A DNA stretch of 64,000 nt from Mycobacterium marseillense. GTDB lineage: Bacteria; Actinomycetota; Actinomycetes; Mycobacteriales; Mycobacteriaceae. Position numbers and translations under genes: made by a program. A model generated the notes under the pieces. That model had not been told where the DNA came from, did no database searches, and was given only the letters and a program-made list of their open reading frames with translations. The stretch's first letter is position 1. Each line of letters opens with the position of its first letter. Of this stretch, positions 20,001 through 31,826 are shown in pieces. The stretch spans positions 1,550,001 to 1,614,000 of the forward strand of contig NZ_AP022584.1 of the NCBI RefSeq assembly GCF_010731675.1, in the 5' to 3' direction.

Positions 20001-23000
20001 CAACGGCAACGAGTCGAGCACCACCACCGCGGACGGCACCATGTACCCGGGCAGGCGTTCGGTGAGTTGGGCCCGGGCCTCGGCCGGGTCGGCGGTGCCG
20101 GTCACGTAGCCGACGAGCCGCTTGTCGCCCGGGCGGTCCTCGCGAGCGATCACGGCGGCGTGTTCGACGCCGTCCAGCGCGGCGAGTGCGGCCTGGATCT
20201 CGCCGAGTTCGATGCGGTAGCCGCGGATCTTGACCTGTTCGTCGGCACGCCCCATGTACTGCAGCTGCCCGTCGGCGCTCCAGCGGACGAGGTCGCCGGT
20301 GCGGTACATGCGCGCCCCGGGGGCCCCATGGGGGCAAGCCACGAATCGAGTGGCCGACAGCCCCGGGCGGCCGACGTAGCCGGTGGCCAATCCGCCGCCG
20401 GCGACGTACAACTCGCCGACCACCCCGACGGGCACCGGACGCAGCCAGCCGTCGAGCACGAAGAACCCGAGGTTGGCCAGCGGCACCCCGATGGGGCTGA
20501 CGTTGTTGTCGACGTCGCCCTCGAGAATTTCGCGGAACGAGGCGTGCACCGTGGTCTCGGTGATGCCGTACATGTTGATCATCCGCGGCAGGCCGGGGTG
20601 GTGATGCAGCCACGTCGACAAGCGGTGCGGCTCTAGGGCCTCCCCACCGAACACGACCGTCTGCAACTTCAGCTGCTCACCGAGCTCGGGCGCCAACGCG
20701 TCGGCGCTTTGCAGCGCGTAGAACGCCGAGGGAGTCTGGCTGAGCACGCTGACCTGCTCGCGAACCAGCAAGGCGTGCAAGTCTTCTGCCGAACGCACCA
20801 CCGCGTCGGGCACCATCACGAGGCGACCGCCGTACAGCAGTGACCCGAAGACCTCCCACACCGAGAAGTCAAACGCCAGCGAGTGACATTGCGTCCACAC
20901 CTGGCCCAACCCCAGCTGAGCATCCAGTGTCTCCAGCAGCAACGTGACGTTGCGGTGCGGGATCGCGACGCCCTTGGGCGTTCCCGTCGTGCCGGAGGTG
21001 TAAATGATGTAGGCGATGTTGTCCGGTGCGGGCACCGGCAGGCCGGTTGCCGGCTGGTCGGCCATGGCGGGGTTGTCGATGTCGACGATCTGCCCGGTGA
21101 AACCGCCCAACTGCGGGCGCACCTCGGCGGTGGTGACCGCCGCGATCGGGGCGGCGTCACCGAGCACGAACTCCAGGCGCGCCGCGGGCACGCTCGGGTC
21201 GATCGGCACGTAGGCGGCCCCGGTCTTGAGGACCGCGAAGATCGCGATCACCGCTTCGGCCGACCGCGGGATCACGACCGCGACCCGCTGGCCCGGGCCC
21301 GCGCCCTGGGCAACGAGCAAGTGCGCCAACCGGTTTGCCGACTCGTCGACCTCGCGGTAGGTGAACGACCGCTCGCCGCAGGTGATCGCGACCGCGTCGG
21401 CGGCGCGGGCGACCTGCGCGGCGAACAGCGCCGGGATCGACTCCTGCCCGGTGGGCCGCCGGGCCAGCACGGCCCGGTTGCCCCACTCGTCCAGCCGTTC
21501 GTGTTCGGCGGGGTCGAGCAGATCGATCGACGAAAGTCGTTGCGCGGGATCGGCGGTCATGGCCGTCATCACGTGGCGCAGCCGCTCGATCAGCCTCTCG
21601 ATGGCGGAGCCGTCGAACACCTCGGTGTCGTACTCGACGCGCAGGCTCAGTTCGTGGCCCGGCGTAGCCACGACCGACAGCGGGTAGTGGTTGAACTCGC
21701 GACTGCTGAACTCGGTGACGGCCAGCTCCTGGACACCCAGCAGCGCACCCGCGTCGATCGGGTAGTTCTCGTAGAGGAACAGGGTGTCGAACAGCTGGTC
21801 GTGCCCGGTGACGCGGTGAATCTCGTTGAGCGCCAGGTGTTCATGCTCGAGGGTCTCGGCGTGGGCCCGCTGCAGCTGCTCGAGCAGGTCGACGACGGTG
21901 GTCGCGGCGGCGATGTTGGCCCGCACCGGCACGGTGTTGATCAGCAGCCCGACCATCGCGTCGGCGTCGGCCAATTCGGTGGGCCGGCCCGAGACCGCGG
22001 CGCCGAAGGCGACGTCGTGCTGGCCGGTCAGCCATGTCAGCAGCTGCGCCCACGCGCCCTGCAGAACCGTGCTGATGGTGGTGCGGCTGGAGCGGGCCAG
22101 CTCGCCGAGCGCACGGGTGGTGTCGGCCGAAACCGTGTAGGTGGCAACGGCGCGCCGCCCGATCTTGCCGGGCGCGGCCACCAGGGTGGGCGCCTCGAAC
22201 CCGTCCAGCGCCTCGCGCCACGCCGCTTGCGCGGCGGCGTGATCCTGGGCGGTCAGCCACATCAGGTAGCCGCGGTACGACGGCGGCGCGGGCAGCCGTT
22301 GCCCGTAATAGCCCGCGAAGACCTCCCGCAGCAGGACCGGCAGCGACCAGCCGTCGATCACGATGTGGTGGATGGTGAACAGCAGGCGGTGCCGGTCGTC
22401 GGCGATGCGGATGAGCGCGGCCCGGAAGGCGGGTTGGCCGGCCAGGTCGCACACGGCGGTGCGTTCGTCGGCGGCCACCGCCTCGAGCTGTTGGGCCTGT
22501 TGGTCCGAGTCGCCGCCGTCCAATTCGAGGTAGCGCCAAGCCATTACCGGCTCGGCGGGGATGATCTGCACGGGCTCGCCGAATTCGTCGAAGAACCGGG
22601 CCACCAGGTTGGGGTGGCGGTTGACGGCGGTCTGCACGGCCCCGCGCAGCCGGTGCTGATCCAGGCTGCCGCTCACGGTGATGCCCAGCTGCACCGCGTA
22701 GAGGTCTTCGAGCTCGGCGGCGAAGCTGGTGTGGAACAACAACCCCTGCTGCACCGGGCTCAGCGGCAGCACGTCGGCGATCTGGTGCTGCCGGCACAGC
22801 TCGTCGATCTGCCGCTGGTCCAGGCGGGCCGGCGCGATGTCGGACGGGGTCAACCCGCCGCCGCCGGCGCGCACGTGCGTGCAGATGCCGTTCAGGGCCT
22901 CAAACCATAACTGGCTCAACCGGTTTACTTGGTCGTCGGTCAGCGCCGAGGTCGCCCACCTCCAGTTGGCGTGCAGGAGCGGGCCGTCCGTGGTGTCCAT

Positions 23001-26000
23001 GGTGCCGGCGTTGAGTTCCACGGTGTGCGCCAACGGCATCGCCACCGCCGTCGCGATCGCGGCCGAGGCCAGGCTGTCCTCGCTGACGCGCCACAAGTCG
23101 TCGGAGAGGTCGGCCCCCGCGGCCAATCGGCCCAGATAGTTGAACCCGATCACGGGGTCCGGTCCCTGCAGGCCGACCTCGGTGTTCAGGTAGCGCAGCA
23201 GCCCGTAGGTCAGCCCGTCGGGCAGGGCGCGCAGTTGTTCCTTGGCGTCCTTGATCACCGCGCCCAGCGCGGCGTCCCCGGCGGTCACCTTCGACCAGTT
23301 AAGCCCGCCGGTAATCGACAGCGCCGCAGGGTATTTGGTGGTGAACCAACCGACGGTGCGGGACAGATCGATGCGGGACGCGATTTCTTCGTTGCGCCCG
23401 TGCCCTTCGATGTCGATGCCGATCGGCGTCCCGGTCCCCACGGACCCCAGGAATTCGGTGAACGCCAACCCGAACGCGATCAACAGGATGTCCTGCACGC
23501 CGGCGTGGAACGCCGCGGGCACCTCCCCCAGCAGCAGGCGGGTCGTCTCGACGTCCAGCGACGCCGACAACTGTCCGGCGTTCGCGTAGGTGTCCTCCGG
23601 TCCGGCGGCCGGTAGCGCCGGCGGGGTGGCGGCCACTTCCCGCCACGTGTCGGCGTGCTCGAGGACCGCCGGATCCTTGGCGTGCTCGGCCAGCAGCGAC
23701 GACCACCGGGCGAACGAGGTGCCGGGCGCCTGCAGCGCCACCGGCTGGGCGTTGTGATGCTGGACCCAGGCGATGTTGAGGTCCTCGATCAGGGTTCGCC
23801 ACGAGACACCGTCGACGGCCAGGTGGTGGATGATCAACGCCAATTGGTTTGTCGCACTTGCCCATACCGCGCTGACCAGGACGCCGTCGGCCACATTGAG
23901 CCGGGAACGGGCCTCGACCAACTCCGCGTCGGAGAGCGCGTCGACCGTGCGTAGGCAGTCTGCGGCCTGCACCGAGCCGGCCTCGGGCGCCTCGAGCGAC
24001 CAGCCGCCGGCGCCGTCGTCCTGCACGCGCAGCCGCAGCATCGGATGGCGATCCAGCACGGCCTGCAGCACCACCGCCACGTCGTCGGCGCTCACATCCG
24101 CGGGCGCCGCCAGCACCATGGCCTGGTTGAACTCGTCGATCGGGCCGTCGATGGTCTGCAGCCACCGCATGATCGGGGTGGCCACCACGGGACCGATCCC
24201 CTCGTCGGCGGCGCCGAGTTCGCCGTCGACCGCCACTTCGGACACCCGCGCCAGCCGGGCCACCGTCTGCTCGACGAATACATCCCGGGGGCGGCAGATC
24301 ACGCCGGCCGCCCGGGCGCGGGAGACCACCTGCATCGACAAGATGCTGTCGCCACCGAGGTCGAAGAACGAGTCGTCCACACCGATGCGCTCCACACCCA
24401 GCACCTGGGCGTAGATGTCGGCCAGGATCTCCTCGATCGCGTCGGCCGGCGCCCGGTACTCGCTCGCCGTGTATTCCGGCGAGGGCAGGGCGCGCTTGTC
24501 GAGCTTGCCGTTGCCGGTCAACGGCAAGGCGTCGAGCACCATGACCGCGGTCGGCACCATGTAGGGCGGAAGCTTTTCGGCCAGTTGGGCGCGCAGCGCC
24601 GCGGGGTCGGCGGTTCCGGTGATGTAGCCGACCAGGCGCTTGTCGCCGGGGCGGTCCTCGCGGGCGATCACCGCCGCCTGGTCCACCCCGTCGAGACCGG
24701 CCAACACCGCTTGGATCTCGCCGAGTTCGATGCGGTAGCCGCGGATCTTGACCTGCTCGTCGGCGCGACCCAGGTACTGCAGCTGCCCGTCGGGACCCCA
24801 GCACACCACGTCCCCGGTGCGATACATGCGCGCCCCGGGACCGCCGAACGGGTTGGCCACGAACCGCGACGCCGTCAGGCCGGGCCGGCGCACGTAGCCG
24901 TGCCCGACGCCGCGACCCGCCAGGTACAACTCGCCGACCACACCGGCGGGCACCGGCTGCAGCCACTTGTCGAGGACGAACATCGCCGCCCCGGGTATCG
25001 GGGAGCCGATCGGCACCACCGGTGAGCCGGGCTCGAGGGGTGTGCTGATCGACGCGCAGACCGTGGTCTCGGTCGGGCCGTAGGCATCGATCATCACCCG
25101 CCCGGGCGCCGCCCACCGGTCGACGACGTCGGTCGGGCAGGCCTCGCCGGCCACCACCAGCGCCGTGGATTCGAGGCCCTCGGCCGGCAGCATCGCCACC
25201 GCCGACGGTGTCTGCGTCAGGACGCTGACTTTCTCCGCGACCAGCAGGTCGTGGAAGTCCTGCGGGGAGGACGCGACCGATTCGGGCACCACCAGCAGCC
25301 GCCTGCCGCGGAGCAGCGCGCCGAAGATCTCCCACACCGAGAAGTCGAAGGACGAGGAATGGCTTTGCGTCCAGACATCTCCCGGCGGCAGGGCGGCGTC
25401 GAGCGACTCGGTCAGCCACGTGACGTTGAGGTGCGGAATGGCGACGCCTTTGGGGGTTCCGGTCGTTCCGGAGGTGTAGATGATGTAGGCGACGTTCTCG
25501 GGGGCCGGGTTCGGCAGCGCGGTGCTGGGTTGGGTGTCGATGGCCGGGTCGTGCACGTCGACGACGAAAACGTCATGGCCGTCGAGCCGCGGCCGCAACT
25601 CCGCCGAGGTGATCACCGCGCGGGGTGCGGCGTCCTCGAGCACGAAGTCCATCCGCGACGACGCGTGCGCCGGGTCGATCGGCACGTAGGCCGCCCCGGT
25701 CTTGAGCACCGCCAGCATCGAGACGATGGCATCCGCGCAGCGGGGAAACAACACCGCGACGCAGTCACCCGGGCCCACTCCATGGTCGGCGAGCAAGTGC
25801 CCCAACCGGTTGGACGCCTCGTCGAGCTCCGCGTAGGTCAGCGAGTGGTCGCGGAATGTCACGGCCAGCGCCTCGGGCGCGGCCTGCACGTGCTCGGCGA
25901 ACGCGGCCGGAATCGACACCGGGGCGGGCGCGGGCTCGGCCAACGCCGGCCGGTTGCTCCACTGGTCGATGAGCGCGGGCTCGTCGGGGGTCAGCAGCTC

Positions 26001-27281
26001 GATCGACGACAGTGGCCGTTCCGGGTCGGCGGTCATGGCGGCCAGGATCTGCTGCAGCCGGCCCGCCAGGTCGGCGACGCCGAAACTGGCGAACGGTTGA
26101 CCCGGACCCGCGGTGCTGAGGAACAGCTGGTCACCGGCGCCGAGGAAGAACATGCCGAAGTGCCCGACGGGGCCATGGTTCGTGTACGACGCCGTCGCCG
26201 GCGATCCGGCCAGGTCCAGGGTCAGCCGCGACGGGATGAAGTTGATCCCGACGCGGTTGGGCGCCTGCCGCAGCCCGTCACCCTCGAGGGTGTGCACCGG
26301 GAAGCGCTGGTGCTGCAGTAGTTCGCGGATCCGCTTGTCCACGTGCTTGCAGAAGTCGGCGACCGTCGTCTGCGGCTCGGTCGCCAGCACCAGCGGCACG
26401 ACGCCCGCCAGCATCGCGGGAAGCGTCTTCGACTCTGGAGTCACGCGCCGGCTGACCGGGAAGTCCAGCGCCACCTCCGAACCGCTGCCCGACCATCCGC
26501 GCACCAACAGGGCGCACGCGGCGGTGGTGACCGAAAACCGGCGGATGGCCAGCTTTTTGGACAGCTCCTTGATCCGGTTGGCGACCGAGGGGTCCAGCTG
26601 GACCGACGCGGACGGCGAGTAGTGGTCTTGCTCGGTGCCCGCATCCGGTAGCCGGTCGACCGGCCCGCTCTCCGGCGGAAGGTGCTCGCTCCAGTAGGCC
26701 TTGTCCTCGAGGTAGTCCTCGGAGGCCTCGTACCCCGACTCGAGGTCGACCAGGTCCTGCGCCGAACCGAAGTAGGCGTCGGGGATTGGCTTTCCCGCCA
26801 CCATCGCCGAATAAATAGTCGCCACCCGGCGGCACACCAGGGCCATGCCCAGGCCGTCGATGGCGATGTGGTGGCAGCAACCAAACAAATAGAATTCCTC
26901 GTGCCCCGTTTGAAAGAGCACGAATTTGAACATTTGGCCGTTCAACGGCATCGGGGTGCGCTGGATGGCAGACGACATCTCGCGGGCTTCCTGCACCGGG
27001 TCCGCGGCGTCCGTGAGGTCGTGAAACTCCAGCTCGACGTGCGGGTAGTCGATCGGCTTCTGGACCACCTGGCCGTCGACCTCGAAGAACGAGACCCGAC
27101 CTGGTTCGGCCTCGCCGACCGCTTGGGTGAGTGCCTGCTGAAAAGCGTCCCGATGGACCGGGCCGTCGATCTTGACCAGGAGGCCGAGCTGCCACTGGGT
27201 GCCGGCGAAGCCGGCTTCTTGGGATAGCCAGATGTCAAGCTGACCCCGTGTCAGTGGCAGCGTCCGATCATCCCTCGCCAT
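17013..27281 (-). CDS. mps1: GPL peptide synthetase Mps1 (PstA), modules 1 and 2 plus the C domain of module 3
   Basis: About 3422 residues from ATG at 27281. An in-frame GTG at 27305 would add eight residues, but the ATG aligns residue for residue with the start of the neighbouring NRPS. Domains: C1 (about 1-440, HHIAIDGLG, acylating starter type), A1 (about 453-950), T1 (about 975), E1 (about 1025-1475, [10 protein letters not shown]), C2 (about 1480-1930, HHIVIDGWS), A2 (about 1943-2450), T2 (about 2477), E2 (about 2530-2975), C3 (about 2983-3422, HHIVLDGWS). Codes read by eye: A1 DFWTVAAVC, close to the gramicidin S synthetase Phe code; A2 DFWSVGMVH, close to known Thr codes. Two E domains give D residues. 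The order fits fatty acyl-D-Phe-D-alloThr, the start of the GPL peptide. It is translated after mbtH and coupled to mps2. Confidence 0.96.
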   Translation of the reverse strand: MARDDRTLPLTRGQLDIWLSQEAGFAGTQWQLGLLVKIDGPVHRDAFQQALTQAVGEAEPGRVSFFEVDGQVVQKPIDYPHVELEFHDLTDAADPVQEAREMSSAIQRTPMPLNGQMFKFVLFQTGHEEFYLFGCCHHIAIDGLGMALVCRRVATIYSAMVAGKPIPDAYFGSAQDLVDLESGYEASEDYLEDKAYWSEHLPPESGPVDRLPDAGTEQDHYSPSASVQLDPSVANRIKELSKKLAIRRFSVTTAACALLVRGWSGSGSEVALDFPVSRRVTPESKTLPAMLAGVVPLVLATEPQTTVADFCKHVDKRIRELLQHQRFPVHTLEGDGLRQAPNRVGINFIPSRLTLDLAGSPATASYTNHGPVGHFGMFFLGAGDQLFLSTAGPGQPFASFGVADLAGRLQQILAAMTADPERPLSSIELLTPDEPALIDQWSNRPALAEPAPAPVSIPAAFAEHVQAAPEALAVTFRDHSLTYAELDEASNRLGHLLADHGVGPGDCVAVLFPRCADAIVSMLAVLKTGAAYVPIDPAHASSRMDFVLEDAAPRAVITSAELRPRLDGHDVFVVDVHDPAIDTQPSTALPNPAPENVAYIIYTSGTTGTPKGVAIPHLNVTWLTESLDAALPPGDVWTQSHSSSFDFSVWEIFGALLRGRRLLVVPESVASSPQDFHDLLVAEKVSVLTQTPSAVAMLPAEGLESTALVVAGEACPTDVVDRWAAPGRVMIDAYGPTETTVCASISTPLEPGSPVVPIGSPIPGAAMFVLDKWLQPVPAGVVGELYLAGRGVGHGYVRRPGLTASRFVANPFGGPGARMYRTGDVVCWGPDGQLQYLGRADEQVKIRGYRIELGEIQAVLAGLDGVDQAAVIAREDRPGDKRLVGYITGTADPAALRAQLAEKLPPYMVPTAVMVLDALPLTGNGKLDKRALPSPEYTASEYRAPADAIEEILADIYAQVLGVERIGVDDSFFDLGGDSILSMQVVSRARAAGVICRPRDVFVEQTVARLARVSEVAVDGELGAADEGIGPVVATPIMRWLQTIDGPIDEFNQAMVLAAPADVSADDVAVVLQAVLDRHPMLRLRVQDDGAGGWSLEAPEAGSVQAADCLRTVDALSDAELVEARSRLNVADGVLVSAVWASATNQLALIIHHLAVDGVSWRTLIEDLNIAWVQHHNAQPVALQAPGTSFARWSSLLAEHAKDPAVLEHADTWREVAATPPALPAAGPEDTYANAGQLSASLDVETTRLLLGEVPAAFHAGVQDILLIAFGLAFTEFLGSVGTGTPIGIDIEGHGRNEEIASRIDLSRTVGWFTTKYPAALSITGGLNWSKVTAGDAALGAVIKDAKEQLRALPDGLTYGLLRYLNTEVGLQGPDPVIGFNYLGRLAAGADLSDDLWRVSEDSLASAAIATAVAMPLAHTVELNAGTMDTTDGPLLHANWRWATSALTDDQVNRLSQLWFEALNGICTHVRAGGGGLTPSDIAPARLDQRQIDELCRQHQIADVLPLSPVQQGLLFHTSFAAELEDLYAVQLGITVSGSLDQHRLRGAVQTAVNRHPNLVARFFDEFGEPVQIIPAEPVMAWRYLELDGGDSDQQAQQLEAVAADERTAVCDLAGQPAFRAALIRIADDRHRLLFTIHHIVIDGWSLPVLLREVFAGYYGQRLPAPPSYRGYLMWLTAQDHAAAQAAWREALDGFEAPTLVAAPGKIGRRAVATYTVSADTTRALGELARSSRTTISTVLQGAWAQLLTWLTGQHDVAFGAAVSGRPTELADADAMVGLLINTVPVRANIAAATTVVDLLEQLQRAHAETLEHEHLALNEIHRVTGHDQLFDTLFLYENYPIDAGALLGVQELAVTEFSSREFNHYPLSVVATPGHELSLRVEYDTEVFDGSAIERLIERLRHVMTAMTADPAQRLSSIDLLDPAEHERLDEWGNRAVLARRPTGQESIPALFAAQVARAADAVAITCGERSFTYREVDESANRLAHLLVAQGAGPGQRVAVVIPRSAEAVIAIFAVLKTGAAYVPIDPSVPAARLEFVLGDAAPIAAVTTAEVRPQLGGFTGQIVDIDNPAMADQPATGLPVPAPDNIAYIIYTSGTTGTPKGVAIPHRNVTLLLETLDAQLGLGQVWTQCHSLAFDFSVWEVFGSLLYGGRLVMVPDAVVRSAEDLHALLVREQVSVLSQTPSAFYALQSADALAPELGEQLKLQTVVFGGEALEPHRLSTWLHHHPGLPRMINMYGITETTVHASFREILEGDVDNNVSPIGVPLANLGFFVLDGWLRPVPVGVVGELYVAGGGLATGYVGRPGLSATRFVACPHGAPGARMYRTGDLVRWSADGQLQYMGRADEQVKIRGYRIELGEIQAALAALDGVEHAAVIAREDRPGDKRLVGYVTGTADPAEARAQLTERLPGYMVPSAVVVLDSLPLTVNGKLDTRALPAPEYSDVDRYRAPASAIEEILAGIYAQVLGVERVGVDDSFFDLGGDSILSMQVVARARAAGVVCRPRDVFTEQTVARLARVATIASPEDDVVDEGTGPVVATPIMRWLQNMDGPVEQFNQTMVLAVPAGVTGDDVTVVLQALLDRHAMLRVRVEDDGLGGWSFEVPEAGSVQAGDVLETVDVLSEAALVDARSRLNLADGLMVNAVWASETSQLALMIHHLAVDGVSWRTLIEDLNIAWAQHHSGQPVALPAGGTSFARWSSLLEEHARRPDVVERAEEWRQVAAIPAVLPAAQPEDTYATAGQLSATLDVETTRLLLAEVPAAFHAGVQDILLIAFGLAWTQFVGTGAPIAIDVEGHGRSEELGPQVDLSRTVGWFTAKYPVSLRVGGLSWGQVIGGDAELGPVIKDAKEQLRGLPDGLTYGLLRYLNPDVDLGDSDPAISFNYLGRLGGGAADLSPDLWQLSEDSFTLAGAAGAVALPLPHTVELNAGTMDTADGPHLQANWTWALSALDEKQVGKLSELWFDALAGICAHVQGGGGGLTPSDIAPARLTQRDIDELQQQHRVADVLPLTPLQQGLLFHTGTAQGGQDSEDLYAVQLDISLSGAIDPERLREAVQTVITRHPNVVARFSEDFGEPVQVMSADPDLAWQYVELAAGSDLDQRIEQLSAAERVAVCDLAGKAPFRGTLIRTGDDTYRFVLTNHHIVLDGWSKPVLLQEIFASYFGVRLPAPVPYRSFITWLSEQDRTAAQAAWRQVLAGFDTPTLVGPSGRMGLGPRGVAEFQVSAETSRLLGELARSCRTTVSTVLQAAWAQLLMWLTGQHDVVFGTAVSGRPTDLAGSEAMIGLLINTVPVRATIGAETTIADLLDQLQSAYTDTLDHQHLALNEIHRVTGHDQIFDTMFVYENYPLDTAALSAVDELTIRGFTNREYNHYPLSVQAVPGHEIGLRVEFDTDVFGEARIEKLVERFKRVLEAMTVDLEEQS

Positions 27282-27325
27282 CGACTCCCCCAAGTCTCCA
27301 CCCACCCGCCCCGTACCCCGGCTGG

Positions 27326-27556
27326 TTACTGGTCAAAACCCCGACCCGTTGCGAGCTTGTCCCGCAGGCTCTTCGGCCTGATGTCGGGCCAATGTTGCTC
27401 GATGTACTCCAAACACGCAGCTCGGTCGGCTTCCCCGTGCACCACTCGCCAGCCCGCTGGAACATCGGCGAAGGCCGGCCACAAGCTGTGTTGCTCCTCG
27501 TCGTTCACCAGGACGAAAAAGCTGCCGTTGTCGTCGTCGAATGGATTGATGCTCAC
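27326..27556 (-). CDS. mbtH: MbtH-like NRPS chaperone
   Basis: 76 residues starting at GTG 27556, preceded by GGAG six bases upstream. The frame stays open further upstream, but the conserved family start [17 protein letters not shown] begins right after this GTG. Other family hallmarks are HSLWPAF, VPAGW and the C-terminal [11 protein letters not shown]. MbtH proteins bind NRPS adenylation domains and are needed for their folding or activity. It is the first gene of the minus-strand mps operon, 44 bases before mps1, and is the expected partner of Mps1 and Mps2. It may also serve the second NRPS, which has no MbtH gene visible here. Confidence 0.95.
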   Translation of the reverse strand: MSINPFDDDNGSFFVLVNDEEQHSLWPAFADVPAGWRVVHGEADRAACLEYIEQHWPDIRPKSLRDKLATGRGFDQ

Positions 27557-28239
27557 AATTCTCCAGATACATAGTGGACATGAGTGGAACAGGTCCAAAC
27601 CATAGTTGAGCTGCTGAGCGCTCGCCCGTGGTTTGGTCAAAGTTCCTGGTGTGGCCTAGAAGGGTCTTTACGCCATCGAATGATTGGTGTGCGAAGGGGC
27701 CCCGATGCCCCTGAATTCGCTGCAGTGACCTGCATCAATGGCGTTGGTTGCGAAATGTCGCTATTGGGGCAGGCACGTCCTTCAGGCCGATGAAGTTATT
27801 GTGCTTGTCGACACACATCCTAGCCGAACTGGTGAGGGGCACGAAAATCACCCGGAGGCAAACCTGCCAGCTCCCGGCGGGCGTCGTGAACCATCCGGGC
27901 CAGTGACACGTAAGGAGTGCTGTGCTTAGGTGGTTGGGCGGCGTGGGCGACACTGCGCGGGCGGATCGGTCGGCAAAACGCTGTTTACGCAGGTCGTGTC
28001 GGTCACGATCCCGTATCGCGTTGCCAAAGTACTGATACGGAAGCGACGGGCGTGGTTTACTCGTCAAGACCTGGTCGCGCTCCCCGGGGGCGGGGCTCGC
28101 ATGAGGTGACGGAGACACGACTGGTCGGCGACGTGCACCGCATTCGAGGCGCCGCAGTCTGGCGTGTTGCTACCGGTCTGTAGTTGCATGTTCGGGTGGC
28201 GAAGCCCGCGCGGACGTGAAGACGGCTGAAGGGGGTGCA
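27557..28239. promoter_or_regulatory. Divergent promoter region between mbtH-mps and mmpS-mmpL-drr
   Basis: About 680 bases with no supported coding frame, between the minus-strand mbtH start and the plus-strand mmpS4 start. Promoters of both GPL operons must lie here or be internal. One perfect 7-base inverted repeat is listed separately. AAGGGGG at 28229-28235 is the likely ribosome binding site of mmpS4. In other mycobacteria, changes in GPL operons cause smooth/rough switching, so this segment is a natural place for phase-affecting mutations (inference). Confidence 0.6.
28011..28040. promoter_or_regulatory. Inverted repeat CCGTATC-16-GATACGG, possible operator
   Basis: CCGTATC at 28011-28017 and GATACGG at 28034-28040 form perfect 7-base arms with a 16-base spacer, about 200 bases upstream of mmpS4. 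The spacing between arm centres is 23 bases, roughly two helical turns, which fits a dimeric regulator site. It could also be chance; no second copy was noticed. Confidence 0.35.
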
Positions 28240-28842
28240 GTGGTCGACTCCGATGTGCGGGCCCGGCCCGACAACACCATCGCGGAAGGACGAGACATTA
28301 GCCAACCGTCTGGCCGGGGACGCGGTTTCCTCGGCTTTGGTCGCCGATCCTCATCTGAACCCACGCAGCAAGGTGGCCGTCAAACGACTCGGCCCCAAAA
28401 GGGAGCAGCGGCTTTCGGTCTTCTCAAGCGCCTGTGGATCCCATTGGTGATCGTGGCCGTGGTCATTGCCGGGGGCATGACCGTTTCGCGGTTGCACGGC
28501 GTTTTCGGCTCCGAGCACCGCCCTTCCTACGCCGACACCAGGCAACAGGACACCAAGCCTTTCAATCCCAAGCACGTGAAGTACGAAGTCTTCGGCCCGG
28601 CGGGGACGATGGCCGACATCAGCTACTTTGACGCCAACGGCGAGCCGAACCACATCAATGGCATCGTGTTGCCGTGGACGTTCGACATCTCGACGACGTT
28701 GCCGTCAATCGTGGGAAACGTAGTGGCGCAGGGCAATAGCGACACTCTTGGCTGCCGCATCGTAGTTGACGGCGTTGTCAAAACCGAGAGGATCTCGCAC
28801 CAATTGAACGCATTCACCTACTGCGTGTTGACCGCCACATGA
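28240..28842 (+). CDS. mmpS4: MmpS family membrane accessory protein
   Basis: About 200 residues. GTG at 28240 is chosen because AAGGGGG sits just upstream; an in-frame GTG at 28216 would add eight residues. There is a basic, polar N-terminus, one membrane segment (about residues 68-88, [16 protein letters not shown]), then an extracytoplasmic MmpS domain ending in the family-typical [11 protein letters not shown]. Conserved pieces include [18 protein letters not shown]. MmpS proteins work with MmpL transporters; MmpS4 is known to help GPL biosynthesis and export in M. smegmatis. Its stop overlaps the mmpL4a start (ATGA at 28839-28842), so the two are translationally coupled. Confidence 0.92.
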   Translation: MVDSDVRARPDNTIAEGRDISQPSGRGRGFLGFGRRSSSEPTQQGGRQTTRPQKGAAAFGLLKRLWIPLVIVAVVIAGGMTVSRLHGVFGSEHRPSYADTRQQDTKPFNPKHVKYEVFGPAGTMADISYFDANGEPNHINGIVLPWTFDISTTLPSIVGNVVAQGNSDTLGCRIVVDGVVKTERISHQLNAFTYCVLTAT

Positions 28843-31733
28843 GCACCGAACAACTGGAGACACAGCAGCCGGCCGCGCGATCACGGGCGGCGCGGCTGAT
28901 CCACCGGTTGTCGGTGCCCATCATCTTGGGTTGGCTCGGCATTGCCGTCCTCATCAGCGTCGCCGTCCCCTCGCTGGAGCAGGTGTCGGCCGAGCATGCG
29001 GTATCGCTCAGCCCCCTGGGGGCGCCGTCGTTCAAGGCGATGGAACGCCTGGGCGAGGATTTCAAGGAGACCAATACCGGCGCTTTGGCCATGGTTCTGC
29101 TGGAGGGCCAGCAGCAACTGGGCGACGACGCGCACACGTATTACACGCGTTTGGTTCGGCTTTTGGAGGCCGACCACACGCATGTGCAGCACGTCCAGGA
29201 TTTCTGGGGCGATCCGCTGACCCGCGGCGCCGCGCAAAGCCAGGACGGCAAGGCCGCCTATGTCCAGGTGAACCTGAACGGAAACGCGGGCGCGGCGGCG
29301 GGCGACGAATCTGTGGCCGCAATCAGAAAGATCGTGCAGCAGGCTTCTCCCCCGCCCGGGCTGAAGGTCTATGTGACCGGTCCCGCGGCCATCATCGCGG
29401 ACATGAACATCGCCGGCGCGAAGACGGTCATGCTGGTTACGCTGGCGAGCCTTTGCGTGATCTTCTTGACGTTGCTCTTTGTTTACCGGTCAATTGTCAC
29501 CGTCATTCTTTTGTTGCTCATCGTCGGCTTGGAATTGCAGATCGCGCGCGGAATGGTCGCGCTTCTCGGGCATCTCGGGCTGGTCGGCCTTACGACTTTT
29601 GCCGTCAACCTATTGGTCGCGGCCGTCATCGCGACGGGGACCGACTACGGCATTTTCTTCGTCGGCCGATATCAAGAGGCTCGGCAGGCCGGTGAAAGCC
29701 GGGAAGAGGCCTTCTACACCACGTACGCCGGCGTCGCCAAGGTCGTGTTGGCATCCGGATTGACGATCGCGGGCGCGGTGCTCTGCCTCAGCTTCACTCG
29801 CCTTCCCTATTTCCAGCCACTCGGTATCCCCTGTGCGGTCGGTATCGCGGTTGCGGTGCTGGTCGCGCTGACATTGGGACCGGCGCTGCTGGCCGCCGGC
29901 GCCCGGTTCGGCCTGTTCGAGCCGCGGCGGGCGGTCTCGGCCCGTCGGTGGCGACGGATCGGTACGGCCATCGTTCGGTGGCCGGCACCCATCCTGGTCG
30001 CCTCGCTGGCCGTCGCGCTGATCGGGCTGTTGGCCTTGCCGAATTACCACCCCAGCTACGACGACCAGAAATTCATTCCGCAAAGCATCCCCGCCAATGT
30101 CGGGTATGCGGCGGCGGCGCGCCACTTTCCCGGTCAGCGGATGCAGATGCCCGAGATTCTGTTGGTCGAGACCGACCATGATTTGCGCAATCCGACCGAC
30201 ATGTTGGTGATCAACAAACTCGCGAAGGCCGTGCTGGGGGTCCCGGGAATTGCCACGGTGCAAACCGTCACCCGTCCCGAAGGTGTTCCCCTGCAGCACA
30301 CCACGATCCCGTGGATCATCAGCATGGGTCAGGCCAGCCAGATGCAGAATATGGCCTTTCAAAAAGACCGCATGAACGACATGCTTGTCCAGGCCAACGA
30401 GCTGGGAAAAATGATCGGCATCATGCAGCACATGCTGGATCTGATGAAAGAGCTCGTCTCCACGACTCACCATATGGTCCAGACGACACATGAAATGCAG
30501 GACATCACGTCAGAGTTGCGCGACCACATCTCGGATTTCGAGGACTTCTTCCGGCCCCTTCGCAGTTACTTCTACTGGGAAAAGCACTGCTACGACATCC
30601 CGGTTTGTTTCTCGCTGAGATCGATCTTTGATTCCCTCGACGGCGTAGATGAGATCAGCGACAAACTGGCCGAGATGGTCAAGAACCTCGACCAGCTCGA
30701 TGCGATCCTGCCGCAACTGGTCATGCAGATACCGCCCATGATCGAAACGATGTCCGGCATGCGCAGCATGATGCTGACGATGCACAGCACCATGTCCGGC
30801 GTTATGGGCCAGATGGATTCGAGCTCCAAGGATCCGAGCATCATGGGGCAGGCTTTCGACGCCTCCAGAAACGACGATTCGTTCTACCTTCCGCCGGGGA
30901 TCATCAACGGCTCCGAATCCTTCAAGCGGGTCGAAAAGGTGTTCATGTCGCCGGACGGGAAGGACTTCCGCCTGCTCATCTCGCAGCGGGGCGACCCGGC
31001 GACACCCGAGGGCCTCTCGCGGGTGGAACAGATCAAGACGGCGGCCGAAGAGTCGCTCAAGGGGACCCCTCTCGAAAACGCCAAGATCTACCTCACCGGT
31101 ACGGCGGCGATCACCAAAGATCTGGTGGACGGATCCAAATTCGACCTGTTGATCGCCGGGGTCTCGGCGCTATGCCTCATTTTCATCATCATGCTGATCA
31201 TGACGCGAAGTTTCATCGCCGCCATGGTGATCGTCGGGACGGTTTTGCTCTCGCTTGGCGCGTCCTTCGGTCTGTCCGTGTTGGTCTGGCAGTACCTGCT
31301 CGGCATGCAATTGCACTGGACGGTGCTCTCTACCTCGGTGATCGTGCTGTTGGCGGTGGGTTCCGACTACAACCTGCTGCTGGTCTCCCGCATGAAGGAG
31401 GAACTGGCCGCCGGAATCCATACGGGCATCATTCGCGCCATGGGCGGCACCGGGAAGGTCGTGACGAATGCCGGCTTGGTGTTCGCGTTCACCATGGCAT
31501 CGATGGTGGTCAGCGATCTGCGCAGCATCGGCCAGGTGGGCACGACGATCGGGCTGGGCCTGCTGTTCGACACGTTGATCGTGCGGGCGTTCATGACGCC
31601 GGCCGTCGCCGCGCTGCTCGGGCGTTGGTTCTGGTGGCCACAGTTGGTGCGCCCCCGCCCCGCGAGCACGATGCTGCGGCCCACGGGTCCTCGTCCGTTG
31701 GTGCGTTCGTTGCTGCTGAAGCAGTCGCAGTAA
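28839..31733 (+). CDS. mmpL4a: MmpL family RND transporter, first copy
   Basis: 964 residues, the typical MmpL length. One transmembrane helix near residues 27-45, a first extracytoplasmic domain, a helix bundle at about 190-370, a large second extracytoplasmic domain with a long helical hairpin (about 480-650, rich in Met and Leu, including [19 protein letters not shown]), and a final helix bundle at about 765-945. [16 protein letters not shown] and [15 protein letters not shown] carry the Asp-Tyr pairs expected in the proton relay of MmpL proteins. It probably moves GPL or a precursor to the cell surface with MmpL4b, as shown for the M. smegmatis pair (TmtpB/C). Coupled to mmpS4 by a 4-base overlap. 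Confidence 0.95.
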   Translation: MSTEQLETQQPAARSRAARLIHRLSVPIILGWLGIAVLISVAVPSLEQVSAEHAVSLSPLGAPSFKAMERLGEDFKETNTGALAMVLLEGQQQLGDDAHTYYTRLVRLLEADHTHVQHVQDFWGDPLTRGAAQSQDGKAAYVQVNLNGNAGAAAGDESVAAIRKIVQQASPPPGLKVYVTGPAAIIADMNIAGAKTVMLVTLASLCVIFLTLLFVYRSIVTVILLLLIVGLELQIARGMVALLGHLGLVGLTTFAVNLLVAAVIATGTDYGIFFVGRYQEARQAGESREEAFYTTYAGVAKVVLASGLTIAGAVLCLSFTRLPYFQPLGIPCAVGIAVAVLVALTLGPALLAAGARFGLFEPRRAVSARRWRRIGTAIVRWPAPILVASLAVALIGLLALPNYHPSYDDQKFIPQSIPANVGYAAAARHFPGQRMQMPEILLVETDHDLRNPTDMLVINKLAKAVLGVPGIATVQTVTRPEGVPLQHTTIPWIISMGQASQMQNMAFQKDRMNDMLVQANELGKMIGIMQHMLDLMKELVSTTHHMVQTTHEMQDITSELRDHISDFEDFFRPLRSYFYWEKHCYDIPVCFSLRSIFDSLDGVDEISDKLAEMVKNLDQLDAILPQLVMQIPPMIETMSGMRSMMLTMHSTMSGVMGQMDSSSKDPSIMGQAFDASRNDDSFYLPPGIINGSESFKRVEKVFMSPDGKDFRLLISQRGDPATPEGLSRVEQIKTAAEESLKGTPLENAKIYLTGTAAITKDLVDGSKFDLLIAGVSALCLIFIIMLIMTRSFIAAMVIVGTVLLSLGASFGLSVLVWQYLLGMQLHWTVLSTSVIVLLAVGSDYNLLLVSRMKEELAAGIHTGIIRAMGGTGKVVTNAGLVFAFTMASMVVSDLRSIGQVGTTIGLGLLFDTLIVRAFMTPAVAALLGRWFWWPQLVRPRPASTMLRPTGPRPLVRSLLLKQSQ

Positions 31734-31754
31734 GTGGCGGCTTTCCACTTCAGG

Positions 31755-31826
31755 ATGGGAACAGCAATCGTGGGGAACATCGTGACACTGGGCAATAGCG
31801 CCGCCGGCCTCCTGGGGGCCGCATGA
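31755..31826 (+). pseudogene. Relic of a second mmpS C-terminal segment, now a 23-codon leader overlapping mmpL4b
   Basis: ATG at 31755 opens a 23-codon frame ending in TGA at 31824-31826, overlapping the mmpL4b ATG (31823) exactly as mmpS4 overlaps mmpL4a. Its [15 protein letters not shown] matches [15 protein letters not shown] of mmpS4. This indicates that a whole mmpS-mmpL unit was duplicated and the second mmpS was then deleted almost completely. The remaining frame could still couple translation into mmpL4b. No clear ribosome binding site precedes the ATG at 31755. Confidence 0.62.
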
